Below are positions 8,651-18,582 of a DNA stretch of 64,000 nucleotides, piece by piece (the first letter of the stretch is position 1; each line of letters opens with the position of its first letter). The position numbers and the translations under genes were made by a program. Under the pieces are notes generated by a model. It was not told the origin of the DNA. It ran no database searches and was given only the letters and a program-made list of their open reading frames with translations. Source of the stretch: Xanthobacter dioxanivorans (GTDB lineage Bacteria; Pseudomonadota; Alphaproteobacteria; Rhizobiales; Xanthobacteraceae); contig NZ_CP063362.1 of the NCBI RefSeq assembly GCF_016807805.1, forward strand, positions 4,506,501 through 4,570,500. Reading direction: 5' to 3'.

Positions 8651-10207
8651 TCAGCCTGCCGTCTCCGGTTCCACATAGCGCGGAAAAACCCCCACCGGGG
8701 TGGGCAGAGTGCGTCCCGCCGGAAGGCGATGGCTCGCCCCCAGCCGGTCGAAGCCGCGCTCATCGGCCGGCGCCGCCACGAGGTCAAGGAGCTTGCCCGC
8801 GCTCTCCGGCATCACCGGCTGCACCAGGATGCCCACCTGCCGGATCAATTCGGCGGTGACCCAGAGCACCGTGCCCATGCGCGGCGGATCGGTCTTGCGC
8901 AGGGCCCAGGGCGCCTGCGCGGCGAAATAACGGTTGGCCTCGGCCACCACTGCCCACACCACGTTGAGATAGAGATGGATGGCCTGCGTCTCCATGGCCT
9001 CACGGCTCTTCTCCAGCATGCCGTCGGCCAGGGTGAGCATGGCCTCGTCCTCCGGCGAGAGCGGGCCGGGCTGCGGCACCACGCCGTCGAGGTTCTTGGA
9101 GATCATGGACAGCGAGCGCTGGGCGAGGTTGCCGAGATCGTTGGCAAGGTCCGCATTCATCCGCGCCACGATGGCCTCGTGGCTGTAGGAGCCGTCCTGC
9201 CCGAACGATACCTCGCGCAGGAAGAAATAGCGGATGGCGTCCACGCCGTAGGTGGCGGCGAGATCGAACGGGTCGATCACGTTGCCCACCGACTTGGACA
9301 TCTTCTCCCCGCGGTTGAACAGGAAGCCGTGGCCGAACACGCGCTTCGGCGCCTCCAGCCCCGCCGACCACAGGAAGGCCGGCCAGTAGACCGCATGGAA
9401 ACGGATGATGTCCTTGCCGATGACGTGCAGGTCCGCCGGCCAGAACCGCCGGAACAGGTCCGCATCGGTGTCGGGATAGCCGAGCGCGGTGATGTAGTTG
9501 GTGAGCGCGTCCACCCACACATACATGATGTGCTTTTCGTCGCCCGGCACCGGGATGCCCCAGTCGAAGGTGGTGCGCGAGATCGAGAGGTCCTGCAGCC
9601 CGCCGGAGACGAAGCTCGTCACCTCGTTGCGCCGCGCCTCGGGCATGATGAAGCCGGGGTTCTGCGCGTAATAGGCCAGCAGCCGATCCTGGTAGGCGGA
9701 GAGGCGGAAGAAGTAGCTCTCCTCCTCCACCCACTCCACCGGCGTGCCCTGTGGGCCGAGGCGCACGCCATCCTCGTTCAGCCGGGTCTCGTCCTCGGCG
9801 TAATAGGCCTCGTCGCGGACGGAATACCAGCCGGCATAGGTGGATTTGTAGATGTCGCCATTGGCCGCCATCTTCTCCCAGATGGCCTGGGAGGCGCGAT
9901 GGTGCCGTTCTTCCGTGGTGCGGATGAAGTCGTCGTTGGAAAGGTTGAACGCCTCCACCATGGCCTGGAAGCGTGGCACGTTGCGTGCCAGCAGTTCGCG
10001 CGGCGTGAGGCCGGCCTTCTGCGCCGTCTGCAGCATCTTGATGCCGTGTTCGTCGGTTCCGGTCAGGAAGCGCACGTCATAGCCGTCGAGCCGCTTGAAC
10101 CGCGCGATGCAGTCCGTGGCGATCGCCTCGTAGGCGTGACCCATATGGGGCACGCCATTGGGATAGGCGATGGCGGTGGTGATATAGAAATTCGGCTTGG
10201 TGGACAT
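8651..10207 (-). CDS. metG: Methionyl-tRNA synthetase
   Basis: A 518-residue class I aminoacyl-tRNA synthetase that charges tRNA-Met. The HIGH motif appears as HMGHAYEA at residue 20, the methionine-site [10 protein letters not shown] at about residue 48, and the KMSKS loop as [17 protein letters not shown]. There is no four-cysteine zinc knuckle and no C-terminal EMAPII dimerisation domain, so this is the shorter MetG form common in alphaproteobacteria. The open frame begins 213 bp earlier, but [18 protein letters not shown] is the standard start. It is the last gene of the dac-tmk-holB-metG row, 43 bp after holB. Confidence 0.95.
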   Translation of the reverse strand: MSTKPNFYITTAIAYPNGVPHMGHAYEAIATDCIARFKRLDGYDVRFLTGTDEHGIKMLQTAQKAGLTPRELLARNVPRFQAMVEAFNLSNDDFIRTTEERHHRASQAIWEKMAANGDIYKSTYAGWYSVRDEAYYAEDETRLNEDGVRLGPQGTPVEWVEEESYFFRLSAYQDRLLAYYAQNPGFIMPEARRNEVTSFVSGGLQDLSISRTTFDWGIPVPGDEKHIMYVWVDALTNYITALGYPDTDADLFRRFWPADLHVIGKDIIRFHAVYWPAFLWSAGLEAPKRVFGHGFLFNRGEKMSKSVGNVIDPFDLAATYGVDAIRYFFLREVSFGQDGSYSHEAIVARMNADLANDLGNLAQRSLSMISKNLDGVVPQPGPLSPEDEAMLTLADGMLEKSREAMETQAIHLYLNVVWAVVAEANRYFAAQAPWALRKTDPPRMGTVLWVTAELIRQVGILVQPVMPESAGKLLDLVAAPADERGFDRLGASHRLPAGRTLPTPVGVFPRYVEPETAG

Positions 10208-10250
10208 CGACGACTCGGGCGATTTCTGACCTCTCCCGGGAGCGCGCGGG

Positions 10251-11282
10251 TCAGCGCACGGCCTCGGCGAGATCGGCAAAGATGCGGAACACCAGCGCCT
10301 TGCGATCGAGATTGTAGATATCGGCCTCGAGCGCGCTGCGCCGCACCTTCTCCCACACCTCGCCGAGGCGGACAAGGCGATGGCGCGCCTCCCCCTCCTG
10401 CGTGGCGCGCGCGGCCACATAGTCGCTCACCGCCTCGATGAACAAATCGAGCCCGTCCGCGCGGTCGCCCTGGAGCCGGGCACCGAGGGCGTGGAGGTCC
10501 TCCGGCCGGGGCCGGGGCAGTTGCTCCAGCGCCCTCAGGGTGGCGGAGCGGACCTCCATCCCCTCCCCCCGCGCCAGCACCAGCGCCCGGCGCACGCTGC
10601 CCCCGCTGGCCTCGGCGGCGGAGGGCAGGCCGGCGGCGTCGAGGTCCTCCACCGCCTCCTTCAGATGGTCGAGGGCGGCGAGCACGTCCGGGCTGGCGAG
10701 CGGGCGCAGCCGCAGCAACCGGGTACGCGAGCGGATGGTGGGCAGGACCCGCCCCGGCGCGTGGGAAATCAGCAGGAACAGGGCGCGTGGCGGCGGCTCC
10801 TCCAGCGTCTTCAGCAGGGCGTTGGCGCCGAAGGCGTTGAGCTCGTCCACCGCATCCACGATACACACCCGCCAGCCGCCGGCCGCGGCCGTCGCGCCGA
10901 AAAAGCTGCGCACCCGCCGCACCATTTCGGCGGGAATGACCGTGGGGATCTTCTCCTCGCCCGCCTCCGGCGCCCGTCGCAGCACGAGGAGATCCGGATG
11001 GCTCATGGAGGCCACCTGCCGGAACACCGGGTGGCTCGCGGGAAGAGACAGGTCGTGGGCGCCCGCCTCCGTGCCGCCCGCCAGCACCGTGCGGGCGAGG
11101 CGATAGGCCAAGGTCGCCTTGCCGATGCCTTCCGGCCCGCCGATGAGCAAAGCGTGTGGCAGCCGCCCGGCGTGGAAGTCGCCCAAAAGGTCGGCCTCCA
11201 CCGCCGAATGGCCGAACAGGCGCGTCTGCTCGCGCGGATGGGGCGCGCCGGGCAGCACGTCGCCGGAGAGAATCTCGCTCAT
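10251..11282 (-). CDS. holB: DNA polymerase III subunit delta'
   Basis: A 343-residue AAA+ clamp-loader subunit. The N-terminal [12 protein letters not shown] and Walker [11 protein letters not shown] (about residues 48-57), the box [20 protein letters not shown] and the arginine segment [10 protein letters not shown] are all typical of DnaX-complex delta prime. A C-terminal helical collar domain follows. The gene sits between tmk and metG with a 37-bp gap after tmk, an order widely conserved in this class and consistent with one transcript. The arginine-finger motif, usually SRC, reads SRT here. Confidence 0.93.
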   Translation of the reverse strand: MSEILSGDVLPGAPHPREQTRLFGHSAVEADLLGDFHAGRLPHALLIGGPEGIGKATLAYRLARTVLAGGTEAGAHDLSLPASHPVFRQVASMSHPDLLVLRRAPEAGEEKIPTVIPAEMVRRVRSFFGATAAAGGWRVCIVDAVDELNAFGANALLKTLEEPPPRALFLLISHAPGRVLPTIRSRTRLLRLRPLASPDVLAALDHLKEAVEDLDAAGLPSAAEASGGSVRRALVLARGEGMEVRSATLRALEQLPRPRPEDLHALGARLQGDRADGLDLFIEAVSDYVAARATQEGEARHRLVRLGEVWEKVRRSALEADIYNLDRKALVFRIFADLAEAVR

Positions 11283-11319
11283 CTGGACGCGCTCGCGGGC
11301 ACGGGGCTATGGCGCGGGG

Positions 11320-11985
11320 TCACGCCGACGCAGCCTGCGCCCGCCCGGCGGCTGACCCGAGGCGCGCATCGAGCAGCCCGATGATGGCGCGGGCCACCTG
11401 GTCCGCATCCGGCGTGGCGTCCACCACCACGCAGCGGGTCGGGGCTTCCGCGGCACGGTCGAGGAAGGCCTGCCGGACGGCGGCGTGATAGGCCGCGCCT
11501 TCCTTCTCGAACCGGTCGGCGGCAGAGCCCTTCCCGCGTTCCGCCGCGCGGGCGAGGCCCACGTCCGGCGGCACGTCGAGCACTAGGGTGAGGTCGGGCA
11601 GGACGGCGCCGACAGCGGTCGCCTCCAGAGCGTCGAGCAGCGCCGTCGGCACCCGGCCCACCGCGCCCTGATAGACGCGGGTGGAATCCACGAACCGGTC
11701 GCACACCACCCACGCGCCGGCATCGAGCGCCGGCCGGATCACGCTGTCCACATGGTCGGCCCGTGCCGCGGCGAACAGCAGCGCCTCGGCGGACGGGCCG
11801 AACGGCTCCGCGGCCCCCGAGAGCAGCACGTGCCGCACGGCCTCGGCTCCCGGCGAGCCGCCGGGCTCGCGGGTTTCCACCACGTCGCGGCCGGTGGCGC
11901 GCAGGTGCGCGGCCAGGCGGCGGGCCTGGGTGGACTTGCCGGTGCCCTCCCCGCCCTCCAGCGTGATGAAGAACCCCCGGGTCAT
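11320..11985 (-). CDS. tmk: Thymidylate kinase
   Basis: A 221-residue P-loop kinase that phosphorylates dTMP to dTDP. The P-loop is [10 protein letters not shown] at residues 9-18, the [11 protein letters not shown] block follows at about residue 38, and the DR-Y motif is [13 protein letters not shown]. The start ATG overlaps the stop of the upstream carboxypeptidase gene (ATGA), showing translational coupling; the 195 codons of open frame before it are antisense noise. It feeds DNA synthesis and lies upstream of holB. Confidence 0.95.
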   Translation of the reverse strand: MTRGFFITLEGGEGTGKSTQARRLAAHLRATGRDVVETREPGGSPGAEAVRHVLLSGAAEPFGPSAEALLFAAARADHVDSVIRPALDAGAWVVCDRFVDSTRVYQGAVGRVPTALLDALEATAVGAVLPDLTLVLDVPPDVGLARAAERGKGSAADRFEKEGAAYHAAVRQAFLDRAAEAPTRCVVVDATPDADQVARAIIGLLDARLGSAAGRAQAASA

Positions 11986-13307
11986 TTGTGCAGCTTCGCC
12001 ATGGCTCTGCGCGCGAGGTCGCGGACGGAATCGCCCATCAAGGTGAGGCCGCCGTCGATGGCGCGATCCATCAGAGAGCCCACCGCCACGTCCTCGGTGG
12101 TGACGAGCGGCACGTCCAGCACCTTCACCGGCCCGCGGCTGATTTCGAGCCGGCCCACCTCCGCGCCCTTGGTCACGGGCGCGCGCAGCGGGCCGGTATA
12201 GACCACCCGGGCGGAAACCCGCTCGCCGCCCGAGCGTGGGGTAAGCAGGTTCACCGGCCCACGCGCTGCGAGCCCGACCGAGGACTGGGCGCCGCCGAAC
12301 ACCTGGGCGCGCCCCACCTCCTTGTCGGCGGCGAAGATCTGCCGCTGACGGAAGGACTGGAACCCCCATTCGAGCAGCTTGCGCGTCTCCTCGACGCGCT
12401 CTTTCTCGCTCCTGGCGCTGAGGGTGGCGACCACGAGGCGCTGGCCGTTCTGCACCGCCGAGACCAGGGCGTGATAGCCCACGTCCTTCAGCCATCCCAC
12501 CTGCAGGCCGTCGGCCCCGATGCCAGCGTCGAGCATCACATTGCGGTTGCGCTGCTTGATGCGGTTCCACTCGATGTTGGGTTTGGCGAAGATCGGGTAG
12601 TAGTCCGGAAAGGTGCGGATGATGTGGGCAGCGAGCGTGGCAAGGTCCCGCGCGCTGGACACCTGTCCCGCATCGGCGAAGCCGGTGGCGTTGTGGAATT
12701 CCGAATTGGTCATGCCGATGGCCTGCGCCTGGGCATTCATCATCTGCGCGAACTGGCTCTCGGTGCCGCCCAGGCCTTCCGCGAGGGTAATGGCCGCATC
12801 ATTGCCGGACACCACGAGGGCGCCGGCCAGCAGTTCACCCACCGGCGCCGGCTTGTTCACCTCGGCGAACATGGCTGCCCCGCCCGACGGGCCGCCGCCC
12901 CGGCGCCAGGCATTCACACTGACCACGAGGGGGGTATCAAGGGCGATCTTGCCGGCGCGCAGCTGGGCGAAGACCACGTCCGCCATCATCACCTTGGCGA
13001 GGGTGGCAGGGGCGATCCGCTTGTCCGCATCCTTCTCGAACAGGATGCTGCCGGTATCGTAGTCCACGAGGATGGCGGAGGGGACGGAGGTCTGGAATCC
13101 GTCGGCCGCATTCGCCGTGCCCATGGCGCCGAGGAAGAGCAGCCCGGTGAGCGCCGCCATGCCCGTATACGCGATGCCCCTACGCGCGATGCCGGTGCGT
13201 ACCATGCCGGCGCATGTCGCGAGGCGCGCGGCGCGGGCGACGATGCCCCCGCCCCCACCGCGCCGGCGCACGATGCCTGGACAGGCGAGGCGGACCTTCG
13301 GCGACAT
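11982..13307 (-). CDS. D-alanyl-D-alanine carboxypeptidase-like protein (DacF/PBP5 fold, degenerate active site)
   Basis: A 441-residue exported protein with a signal peptide (cut near ANA-ADG, about residue 67 of a long basic leader), a PBP5-type transpeptidase domain and a C-terminal beta domain. By family the enzyme trims the terminal D-Ala from peptidoglycan stems. The second motif, SGN, is intact ([14 protein letters not shown]). The nucleophile motif SxxK, however, reads TLAK (Thr about 102) and KTG reads QVG ([12 protein letters not shown]). Both changes are in the DNA and not at frameshifts. Activity may be reduced, altered or lost. It is coupled to tmk by an ATGA overlap, the usual neighbour of DacF in this class. 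Confidence 0.85.
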   Translation of the reverse strand: MSPKVRLACPGIVRRRGGGGGIVARAARLATCAGMVRTGIARRGIAYTGMAALTGLLFLGAMGTANAADGFQTSVPSAILVDYDTGSILFEKDADKRIAPATLAKVMMADVVFAQLRAGKIALDTPLVVSVNAWRRGGGPSGGAAMFAEVNKPAPVGELLAGALVVSGNDAAITLAEGLGGTESQFAQMMNAQAQAIGMTNSEFHNATGFADAGQVSSARDLATLAAHIIRTFPDYYPIFAKPNIEWNRIKQRNRNVMLDAGIGADGLQVGWLKDVGYHALVSAVQNGQRLVVATLSARSEKERVEETRKLLEWGFQSFRQRQIFAADKEVGRAQVFGGAQSSVGLAARGPVNLLTPRSGGERVSARVVYTGPLRAPVTKGAEVGRLEISRGPVKVLDVPLVTTEDVAVGSLMDRAIDGGLTLMGDSVRDLARRAMAKLHK

Positions 13308-13500
13308 GCTGCTCCACCTGATTGGAGGGGGTGACCCCACGAACGGGTGGCCGACTCGGCGTCCGGCCATGCGCGGCGATCATCGGCCAAGCCGGGCCGT
13401 TCGGTAAAGGGGCGCGACGCCGAAATGGAAAACGGAAGCGGCGGAGAACGGCCCGCCGCAAAGGGCGCGCCGGATCAGCGCACCAAAAAGCGCACGGGGA

Positions 13501-14402
13501 TCAACGCGCGCCATCCGCCGGCACGCCGGCATATCCGAGCCCGCTCACGGGCGCAGCTCCCGCGGACCAGCCGGCGCTTGCGACGCTGACCGGGCTTCCC
13601 GCGGCCGCCATGCCGAGATCGTACGGCCGACTGGGCGGCAGCGGCGCTTCCTCGCGCGACGGTGCGGAGGCCACCACCGTGCGGGCCGACGGTGCCTCGG
13701 GCACGAACGGCTTGGCGGAGGCGACCATTACCGTGGACCCGGAGGGCAGGTCGGCGGGCTTGCCGGTGGTGGTGAGGGTGGAGGCGAGCCTCACGTCGTC
13801 CGAACCCTCGATCGGGGCGCGGCCGAGATATTCCACCCGCACCTTCGCCACGCCACGGGTGGAAAAGCCGAGCAGCTCGGCGGTGCGATAGGACACGTCG
13901 ATGAGCCGGTCACCCACATAGGGACCGCGATTGTTGACGCGCACCACGATGGAGCGCGCGTTGGACAGGTTGGTGACGCGCACGTAGGACGGCATGGGCA
14001 GCGTCTTGTGGGCGGCGGAGATCGACGTCATGTCGAAGATCTCGCCATTGGCAGTCTTGCGCCCGTGGAAATCGCGCCCGTACCAGGAGGCCGTGCCCTC
14101 GGCCACGTAGTTCGGGTTCTCCGCCGGCACGTAGGTGCGCCCGCCAATCATGTAGGGCTTGCCCACCTTGTAGCCGCCGCCGCCACGCGGCACTGGATCG
14201 CCGTCTGCGACGACGCGCGGCGACGCGGACACGCCGTAGACCGGGTCGATCTTGCCGTCGAGGTCGATGGATCCGCACGCGCCGAGAGCAAGACAGGCCA
14301 CGAGCACCGATCCCCCGCCGTGATGCGTGCCAGAGCCGCCGGGCTGCCCCCCGTCCGGCCGCGCATGCGGCGAAGTGCGTGCGATGCGGATCCCGTCTCC
14401 AT
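13501..14402 (-). CDS. rlpA: RlpA-like septal ring lytic transglycosylase lipoprotein, apparent frameshift in signal
   Basis: The main frame encodes a double-psi barrel RlpA domain: AEGTASWYGRDFHGRKTANGE, HKTLPMPSYVRVTN and VRVNNRGPYVGDRLIDVSY with the catalytic-type aspartate. An alanine/proline-rich tail follows; no SPOR domain is seen. The lipobox LALGACG is in this frame, but no start codon precedes it sensibly. The adjacent frame supplies METGSASH and a basic MRGRTGGSPAALARITAG leader; adding one G to the run near 14312 joins the two into a perfect lipoprotein signal. I therefore place the start at 14402 and regard the shift as a sequencing error or a recent mutation. Confidence 0.7.
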
Positions 14403-14669
14403 CCGTGCCTGGTCCCCTGACTGATCGCTGAAGCCGCCGAATTCGGTCCACAAGGTATTTGGCCCACAAGGTCGACGGTGCACCGCGATCGAGCAGGACC
14501 CCGGCAACCTGGACCAAGAGGGCGTTCAATGACGGCGAAAATGCGGCGAGGCCATGGCCATGGTTAACACGACCTGCTCCCGCGGACACTCGACGCCGCA
14601 TTTTGACTGGGTTAGAGAGACGGGTGCGGATGGCGCGCGGGACGCGCGTCCGCACCCGCATCCGCCTGC

Positions 14670-14759
14670 GGAAGGGTGGCCGAGCGGTTTAAGGCAGCGG
14701 TCTTGAAAACCGCCGTGGGTGCAAGCCCACCGTGGGTTCGAATCCCACCCCTTCCGCCA
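14670..14759 (+). tRNA. tRNA-Ser (anticodon UGA)
   Basis: A complete class II tRNA with long variable arm. The acceptor stem GGAAGGG pairs with CCCTTCC. The anticodon stem GCGGT/ACCGC encloses loop CTTGAAA with anticodon TGA at 14704-14706. The variable arm is followed by T arm GTGGG-TTCGAAT-CCCAC, and CCA is encoded at 14757-14759. It decodes UCA. A serine-recombinase remnant starts right at its 3' end, so this tRNA is the probable attachment site of the island to the right. Confidence 0.96.
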
Positions 14760-15325
14760 TTTCAGTCCCAAAGTGGGCACGGCGATTCCCGCCGATTTCC
14801 CGCTAGAGACCGAAGTGAGCGTGCGCAGCAGTTCGCCCTTCGATCCCATGATGCGAACATGGCCATCTCCGACTTCGACGCGCTGGGCAAAAGCGCGCAG
14901 ATGGTCCCGCCGGTAGCCACCGCCATGTTGCCGGAGCTTTCTCGCATCGCCGGTGCCCGCTCGGCATCGACCTGCGCTTGGTCGCCTAGCGCCCGAAGGG
15001 CGACGACGCGCTTCTTCAAGGCCGGATCGTCCAGATCGGCTACGGCCGCTTCGATGGCCTCGTAGAGGGGTTTCAGGCGAAGCTCGGTCTCGGCCGCGCG
15101 CCGGTTCAACTCGGCGATATGCTCGCGGCGGCGTTCTGCCCGCTCCTCGCATCGATCGAGAATTGAGGCCGGAACCTCCTTCAGCCGCTCGGGCTGGAGC
15201 AGCCGGTTCTCAATATGGTCGCAGACGATGGCGTCGAGCTGCGGCATCGGAATCGTGCGGCCGGAGCAACCCGTCTCACCCTGCCGTGCCTTGATCGAGC
15301 AGGTGTAAGAGCGATGGCACGCTCC
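14760..15325 (-). pseudogene. Serine site-specific recombinase remnant (C-terminal part, frameshifted)
   Basis: Two minus-strand frames together resemble the C-terminal part of a large serine recombinase. The upstream part holds half of a zinc ribbon (YTCSIKARQGETGCSG) and a coiled coil rich in Glu/Arg (EERAERRREHIAELNRRAAE). The second part, in another frame from about 14927, reads YRRDHLRAFAQRVEV and IMGSKGELLRTL. It runs into the tRNA-Ser 3' end (VPTLGLKW), as in many intact recombinases of this type. The catalytic serine domain and most of the protein are missing; the upstream limit coincides with the stop of the SnoaL-like gene. Confidence 0.8.
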
Positions 15326-15760
15326 TCACTTCGCCATCGGCGCGAGCGCGCCCAGTTGCTGGAGAACCGAATAGAGGTTCGCCACACCCCAATGATCGGT
15401 GATCTTGCTGTCCACCACGCGCATCGCGTCGACGGTTTCGAAGCTCACTTTCTTGCCCGTGGCCGGCACACCGAGAAAGTCGCCCAGATGCGTGCCGTGA
15501 TAGGTTTTGAAGGTCGTCACGACATCACCATCGGCACGTTGCCAATGGATTTCCGGTCTGAAATCGGGGAAGGCGACGCGCAGGCGCTGATACAGGCCGA
15601 GAACGTTTGCCTTGTCGCGGGCCATGCCCGGCTGGGGGGTGTGGTCGTAGAAGTCGTCGGAGAACAACGTATCGAAGAGCGCCCAATCGCCTCCGCCCTG
15701 AACTTCTTCGGTGTTGCGGCGGATGACCGCCTTCGCCTGCTCACTGATGTCCTGTGTCAT
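15326..15760 (-). CDS. SnoaL-like ester cyclase / NTF2-fold protein
   Basis: A 144-residue protein of the SnoaL-like polyketide cyclase family, an alpha+beta cone fold. The helical start EQAKAVIRRNTEEVQGGGDW, the pocket segments YDHTPQPGMA and DFRPEIHWQRADGDVV, and the TGKKVSFETVDAMRVVDSKI strand with ITDHWGVAN are characteristic. Such proteins are small hydrolase- or cyclase-like enzymes with unknown substrates outside antibiotic pathways. It is the first intact gene of the island, and its stop codon touches the recombinase remnant, so the remnant's 5' part was lost at this point. Confidence 0.8.
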   Translation of the reverse strand: MTQDISEQAKAVIRRNTEEVQGGGDWALFDTLFSDDFYDHTPQPGMARDKANVLGLYQRLRVAFPDFRPEIHWQRADGDVVTTFKTYHGTHLGDFLGVPATGKKVSFETVDAMRVVDSKITDHWGVANLYSVLQQLGALAPMAK

Positions 15761-15785
15761 CGAATTTTTCTTTCGTGGCTAGAGT

Positions 15786-15950
15786 TCAAAGCCGCCGATG
15801 GTCAGCGCCGCCCCCGGCCCGGAGCATGGCCGGGATCTCGTGCTTCAGGCCGAGAAAGACATTGCGCAGGTTGACGGCGACGACCTCGTCGAAATCCTCG
15901 ACCGAAAAATCTTGGATACGGTGGGTGCCGCCGGTTGGAGTTGTCGCGCT
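15786..15950 (-). pseudogene. Short-chain dehydrogenase relic (middle segment)
   Basis: About 55 codons on the minus strand read GGTHRIQDFSVEDFDEVV, then VNLRNVFLGLKHEIPAML and RAGGGAD before a stop. This is the alpha-E/beta segment that precedes the catalytic Ser in classical SDR enzymes. No Rossmann start and no YxxxK part are present on either side. It is a decayed fragment, unrelated in position to the C-terminal SDR relic at 16697. Confidence 0.65.
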
Positions 15951-15970
15951 ATGCGGCCCGGCCTATCGGA

Positions 15971-16570
15971 TCAGCCGAACAGTTTGGCCGCCGTCTTAGC
16001 GACGAGCTCGCCCTGATGCCGTGCGCCGTCCAGCTCAATTGCCGAAGGTTGGCGCGAGCCGTCGCCACCGGCCACAGTCGTTGCGCCATAGGGAGCGCCG
16101 CCAACGATCTCATCGAGCGTCATCTGGCCGGCGTGGCTATAGGGCAGACCAACGATCGTCATGCCAAAGTGCAGCAGGTTGGTGATGATCGAGAACAGCG
16201 TCGTCTCGTTGCCGCCATGCTGCGTCGCGGACGACGTAAAAGCAGCGCCGACCTTGCCGTTCAGTGCGCCACGAGCCCACAAGCCACCGGCCTGGTCGAG
16301 GAAGGCAGCCGTCTGGCTCGACATCCGGCCAAAGCGCGTGCCGGTGCCAACGATGATCGCATCGTAGTGTTCGAGATCAGCCACGCTGGCGATCGGAGCC
16401 GCCTGGTCGAGCTTAAAATAGGCCTTCTTCGCGATCTCTTCGGGAACAGTTTCCGGCACGCGCTTGATGTCGACGGTCGCGCCGGCGGCACGGGCGCCTT
16501 CGGCTATGGCGTTCGCCATGGTCTCGATATGCCCGTAGGATGAGTAGTACAGCACCAGAACCTTAGTCAT
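15971..16570 (-). CDS. wrbA: NAD(P)H:quinone oxidoreductase, WrbA type
   Basis: A 199-residue flavodoxin-like FMN enzyme that reduces quinones by two electrons and so avoids semiquinone radicals. The FMN phosphate loop is [12 protein letters not shown] at residues 8-19; FGTRFG-type segment [32 protein letters not shown] and GLPYSHAGQ are all WrbA hallmarks. Full length. It is flanked by SDR relics on both sides and lies in the redox-rich island, which suggests a role in oxidative or electrophile stress. Confidence 0.92.
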   Translation of the reverse strand: MTKVLVLYYSSYGHIETMANAIAEGARAAGATVDIKRVPETVPEEIAKKAYFKLDQAAPIASVADLEHYDAIIVGTGTRFGRMSSQTAAFLDQAGGLWARGALNGKVGAAFTSSATQHGGNETTLFSIITNLLHFGMTIVGLPYSHAGQMTLDEIVGGAPYGATTVAGGDGSRQPSAIELDGARHQGELVAKTAAKLFG

Positions 16571-16696
16571 GATGACGTCTTCCTTTTCATGGGTGGTAGT
16601 TTGGACCGGCGTGTCGCGGACATTTCTGCCGGTCGCAGATCGCTTTGAAAATCCAAATAGGATCGAGCGATAGGTTCGAAAATTTCGGCAAGCCGC

Positions 16697-16819
16697 TCAG
16701 ATCACGGCGAGCAGGCCGCTATCGACCTGAAGCGCGATGCCTGTGACGTACCTCGACAGATCCGAGCCGAGGAACGCGACAGCGTCGCCGACCGTCTTGT
16801 CATTCAGAATATCGCTCAT
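16697..16819 (-). pseudogene. Short-chain dehydrogenase C-terminal relic
   Basis: A 40-codon frame from an ATG reads MSDILNDKTVGDAVAFLGSD and then LSRYVTGIALQVDSGLLAVI before TGA. The phrase AFLGSDLSRYVTG..VDSG is the conserved end of classical SDR enzymes, where the last strand carries the G-G-x3 dimer contact. Everything before it, including the catalytic tetrad, is gone. It cannot be a working enzyme, although it might still be translated. Confidence 0.7.
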
Positions 16820-16918
16820 TGATTGTCTCCTGGGCCCACGAGCGAATGCCGCGGTCGCGCGGTTCTTGAAGGGGTGCTGCTGGTTGAATGTGTCCCGGGC
16901 TGATCGTCCGCTGCGCTG

Positions 16919-17515
16919 TCAGCCCTGTTTGATCAGGCTGTGAACCATCAGCGCGCCGCCGAACTGCTGGAGCCGGCCGCCCTCCGCGAGCTTTCCAAGA
17001 GCGATCGGGGCATAGCCGAGGCGCCCGGCCAGTTCCTCCACCGTCTTTGATGCGGACGCATCATCGCTCGACACGAAGATCGTGCGCCGGCCGCTCGGGC
17101 CGTCGGGCACGTCCGCAAGCACGGCGGCCGGCAGTGTGTTGAATGCCTTCACCAGGCGGGCGCCGGAAACAGCCTCCGCGACGATCTCGCTCGAAAGCCT
17201 GCCGCCGAGATCGGCCGGGGAGAAATCGGTGAAATTGATCGCATTGGTCGCATCAACCACGATGCGACCGTTCCAGGGCGCGGCTGTCTTCACCGTGTCC
17301 TCGACCGCCGTGAAGGGGACGGCGAGGATGACGATGTCGGCGGCCAGCGCCTCGGAGAGTTCAACCGGCTGGATGCTCGCCCCGAGTTCGCTCGCGAGCG
17401 GCGCAAGCGACGCCGGGCCACGGCTGTTGGCGATCTTGACGGGGATGGCCTTGCGGGCGAACTGGCGTGCGAGGGCCGTGCCGATCGCACCGGCGCCGAT
17501 GATTGCGTAGGTCAT
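16919..17515 (-). CDS. NADPH-dependent F420 reductase-like oxidoreductase
   Basis: A 198-residue Rossmann protein. The dinucleotide loop GAGAIGTALARQFA sits at residues 7-20; IANSRGPASLAPLASELGA is the NADP-phosphate segment. VILAVPF, VVDATNAINF and VKAFNTLPA complete the pattern of the F420_oxidored/NADP-reductase family found widely outside methanogens. Most such bacterial proteins have unknown substrates. It reads in the same direction as wrbA and ends about 100 bp before the SDR relic at 16819; the upstream pirin gene is also co-directional. Confidence 0.82.
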   Translation of the reverse strand: MTYAIIGAGAIGTALARQFARKAIPVKIANSRGPASLAPLASELGASIQPVELSEALAADIVILAVPFTAVEDTVKTAAPWNGRIVVDATNAINFTDFSPADLGGRLSSEIVAEAVSGARLVKAFNTLPAAVLADVPDGPSGRRTIFVSSDDASASKTVEELAGRLGYAPIALGKLAEGGRLQQFGGALMVHSLIKQG

Positions 17516-17556
17516 GGTTATGTCCCTTCATGGGTTGTTGGAGGGCGGCGCGTGGT

Positions 17557-18464
17557 TCACGCTGCCCGACGGGGCTTTGTTGGCAGAGGAATGAATTCGG
17601 GGTCGCCCGGCACGATGGGAAATCTGCCGGCCTGCCAGTCGGCGGCGGCCTGATCGATCCGCTCCCTGCGGCTGGATACGAAGTTCCAGTAGATGTGCCG
17701 CTCGCCCTCAAGCGGCTCGCCGCCCAAAAGCATCAGGCGCGTCGGCCCGACCGCCCTCAGGAGGATCTCGGCGTCGGGCTTGAACACGACCAGACGATCC
17801 TGTCCGAACCGTCCGGCCTGACCGGACACCTCGATCTCGCCCTCGACGATATAGGCGGCGCGTTCGATATGGTTAGAAGCGAGCTTCAGCGTCTTGCCGT
17901 CAGCAAGGATAGCATCGGCATACAGGGTATCGGAGAAGGTCGGAGTGGGCGCTGTCACCCCCCAAAGCTGCCCGCCAGTACCTGAAGGCGAACGCCGCGA
18001 TCCTCGATGACGGGGATCTCGGCTGCGCTGACATGCTGGAAACCGGGATCGGTCTCCTCCAACGCCGACGGCAAGGCAAGCCACGCCTGGAAACCGAACA
18101 TCCTGTCCTCGCGCGCCCGAAAATCGGGACCGCTGCGCTCTGAATGGACGATGCCGCGCCCCGCGGTCATCACGTTGACCTCGCCCGGACGGATCGTCTG
18201 GACATAACCCTCGCTATCGCGGTGATCCATCTCTCCCTCGATCAGATAGGTGAGCGTGGCGAGCCCGATATGCGGATGAGGGCGCGTATCGACGCCCGCA
18301 CCTTCGCGAAAGACCGCCGGACCGAAACTGTCGAGGAAGATGAACGGGCCGACCATCCGGCGCTGTGCCGAGGGCAAAGCCCTGCGAACCTGGAAATCGC
18401 CGAGATCCCGCACTGACGGAAGCAGAACCTGGTCAACCTGCGCATTGTTGGATTGGATGCTCAT
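17557..18464 (-). pseudogene. Pirin family protein, split by a -1 frameshift
   Basis: Two overlapping minus-strand frames add up to one full pirin (about 300 residues), a bicupin iron protein related to quercetin dioxygenase. The N-terminal frame has the metal motif RPHPHIGLATLTYLIEGEM and the second half HSERSGPDFR, then stops after LQVLAGSFGG. The C-terminal frame resumes with VTAPTPTFSDTLYADA and LLGGEPLEGERHIYWNFVSS. One extra G in the run of six at 17958-17963 rejoins them. Either the gene is broken or the base count is wrong. The divergent LysR gene at 18583 is the likely regulator. Confidence 0.8.
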
Positions 18465-18582
18465 GGACTTCTCCTCATCTCGGCTCGAAAGCCCGTGCTC
18501 CTGTGCGATGGGGAAAAGCTATGCCTGGTGGACGACCGAAAAAACCGGCATAAGATCGGCACTTACGTTCGAGGAAATCGAC

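Noticed and set aside
8729..10441. 570-residue plus-strand open frame opposite metG
   Set aside because: Shadow of metG, which has HIGH and KMSKS motifs in place.
15786..16819. A single SDR gene interrupted by insertion of wrbA
   Set aside because: The middle segment is downstream of the C-terminal segment in the direction of reading, so the pieces cannot come from one simply interrupted gene.
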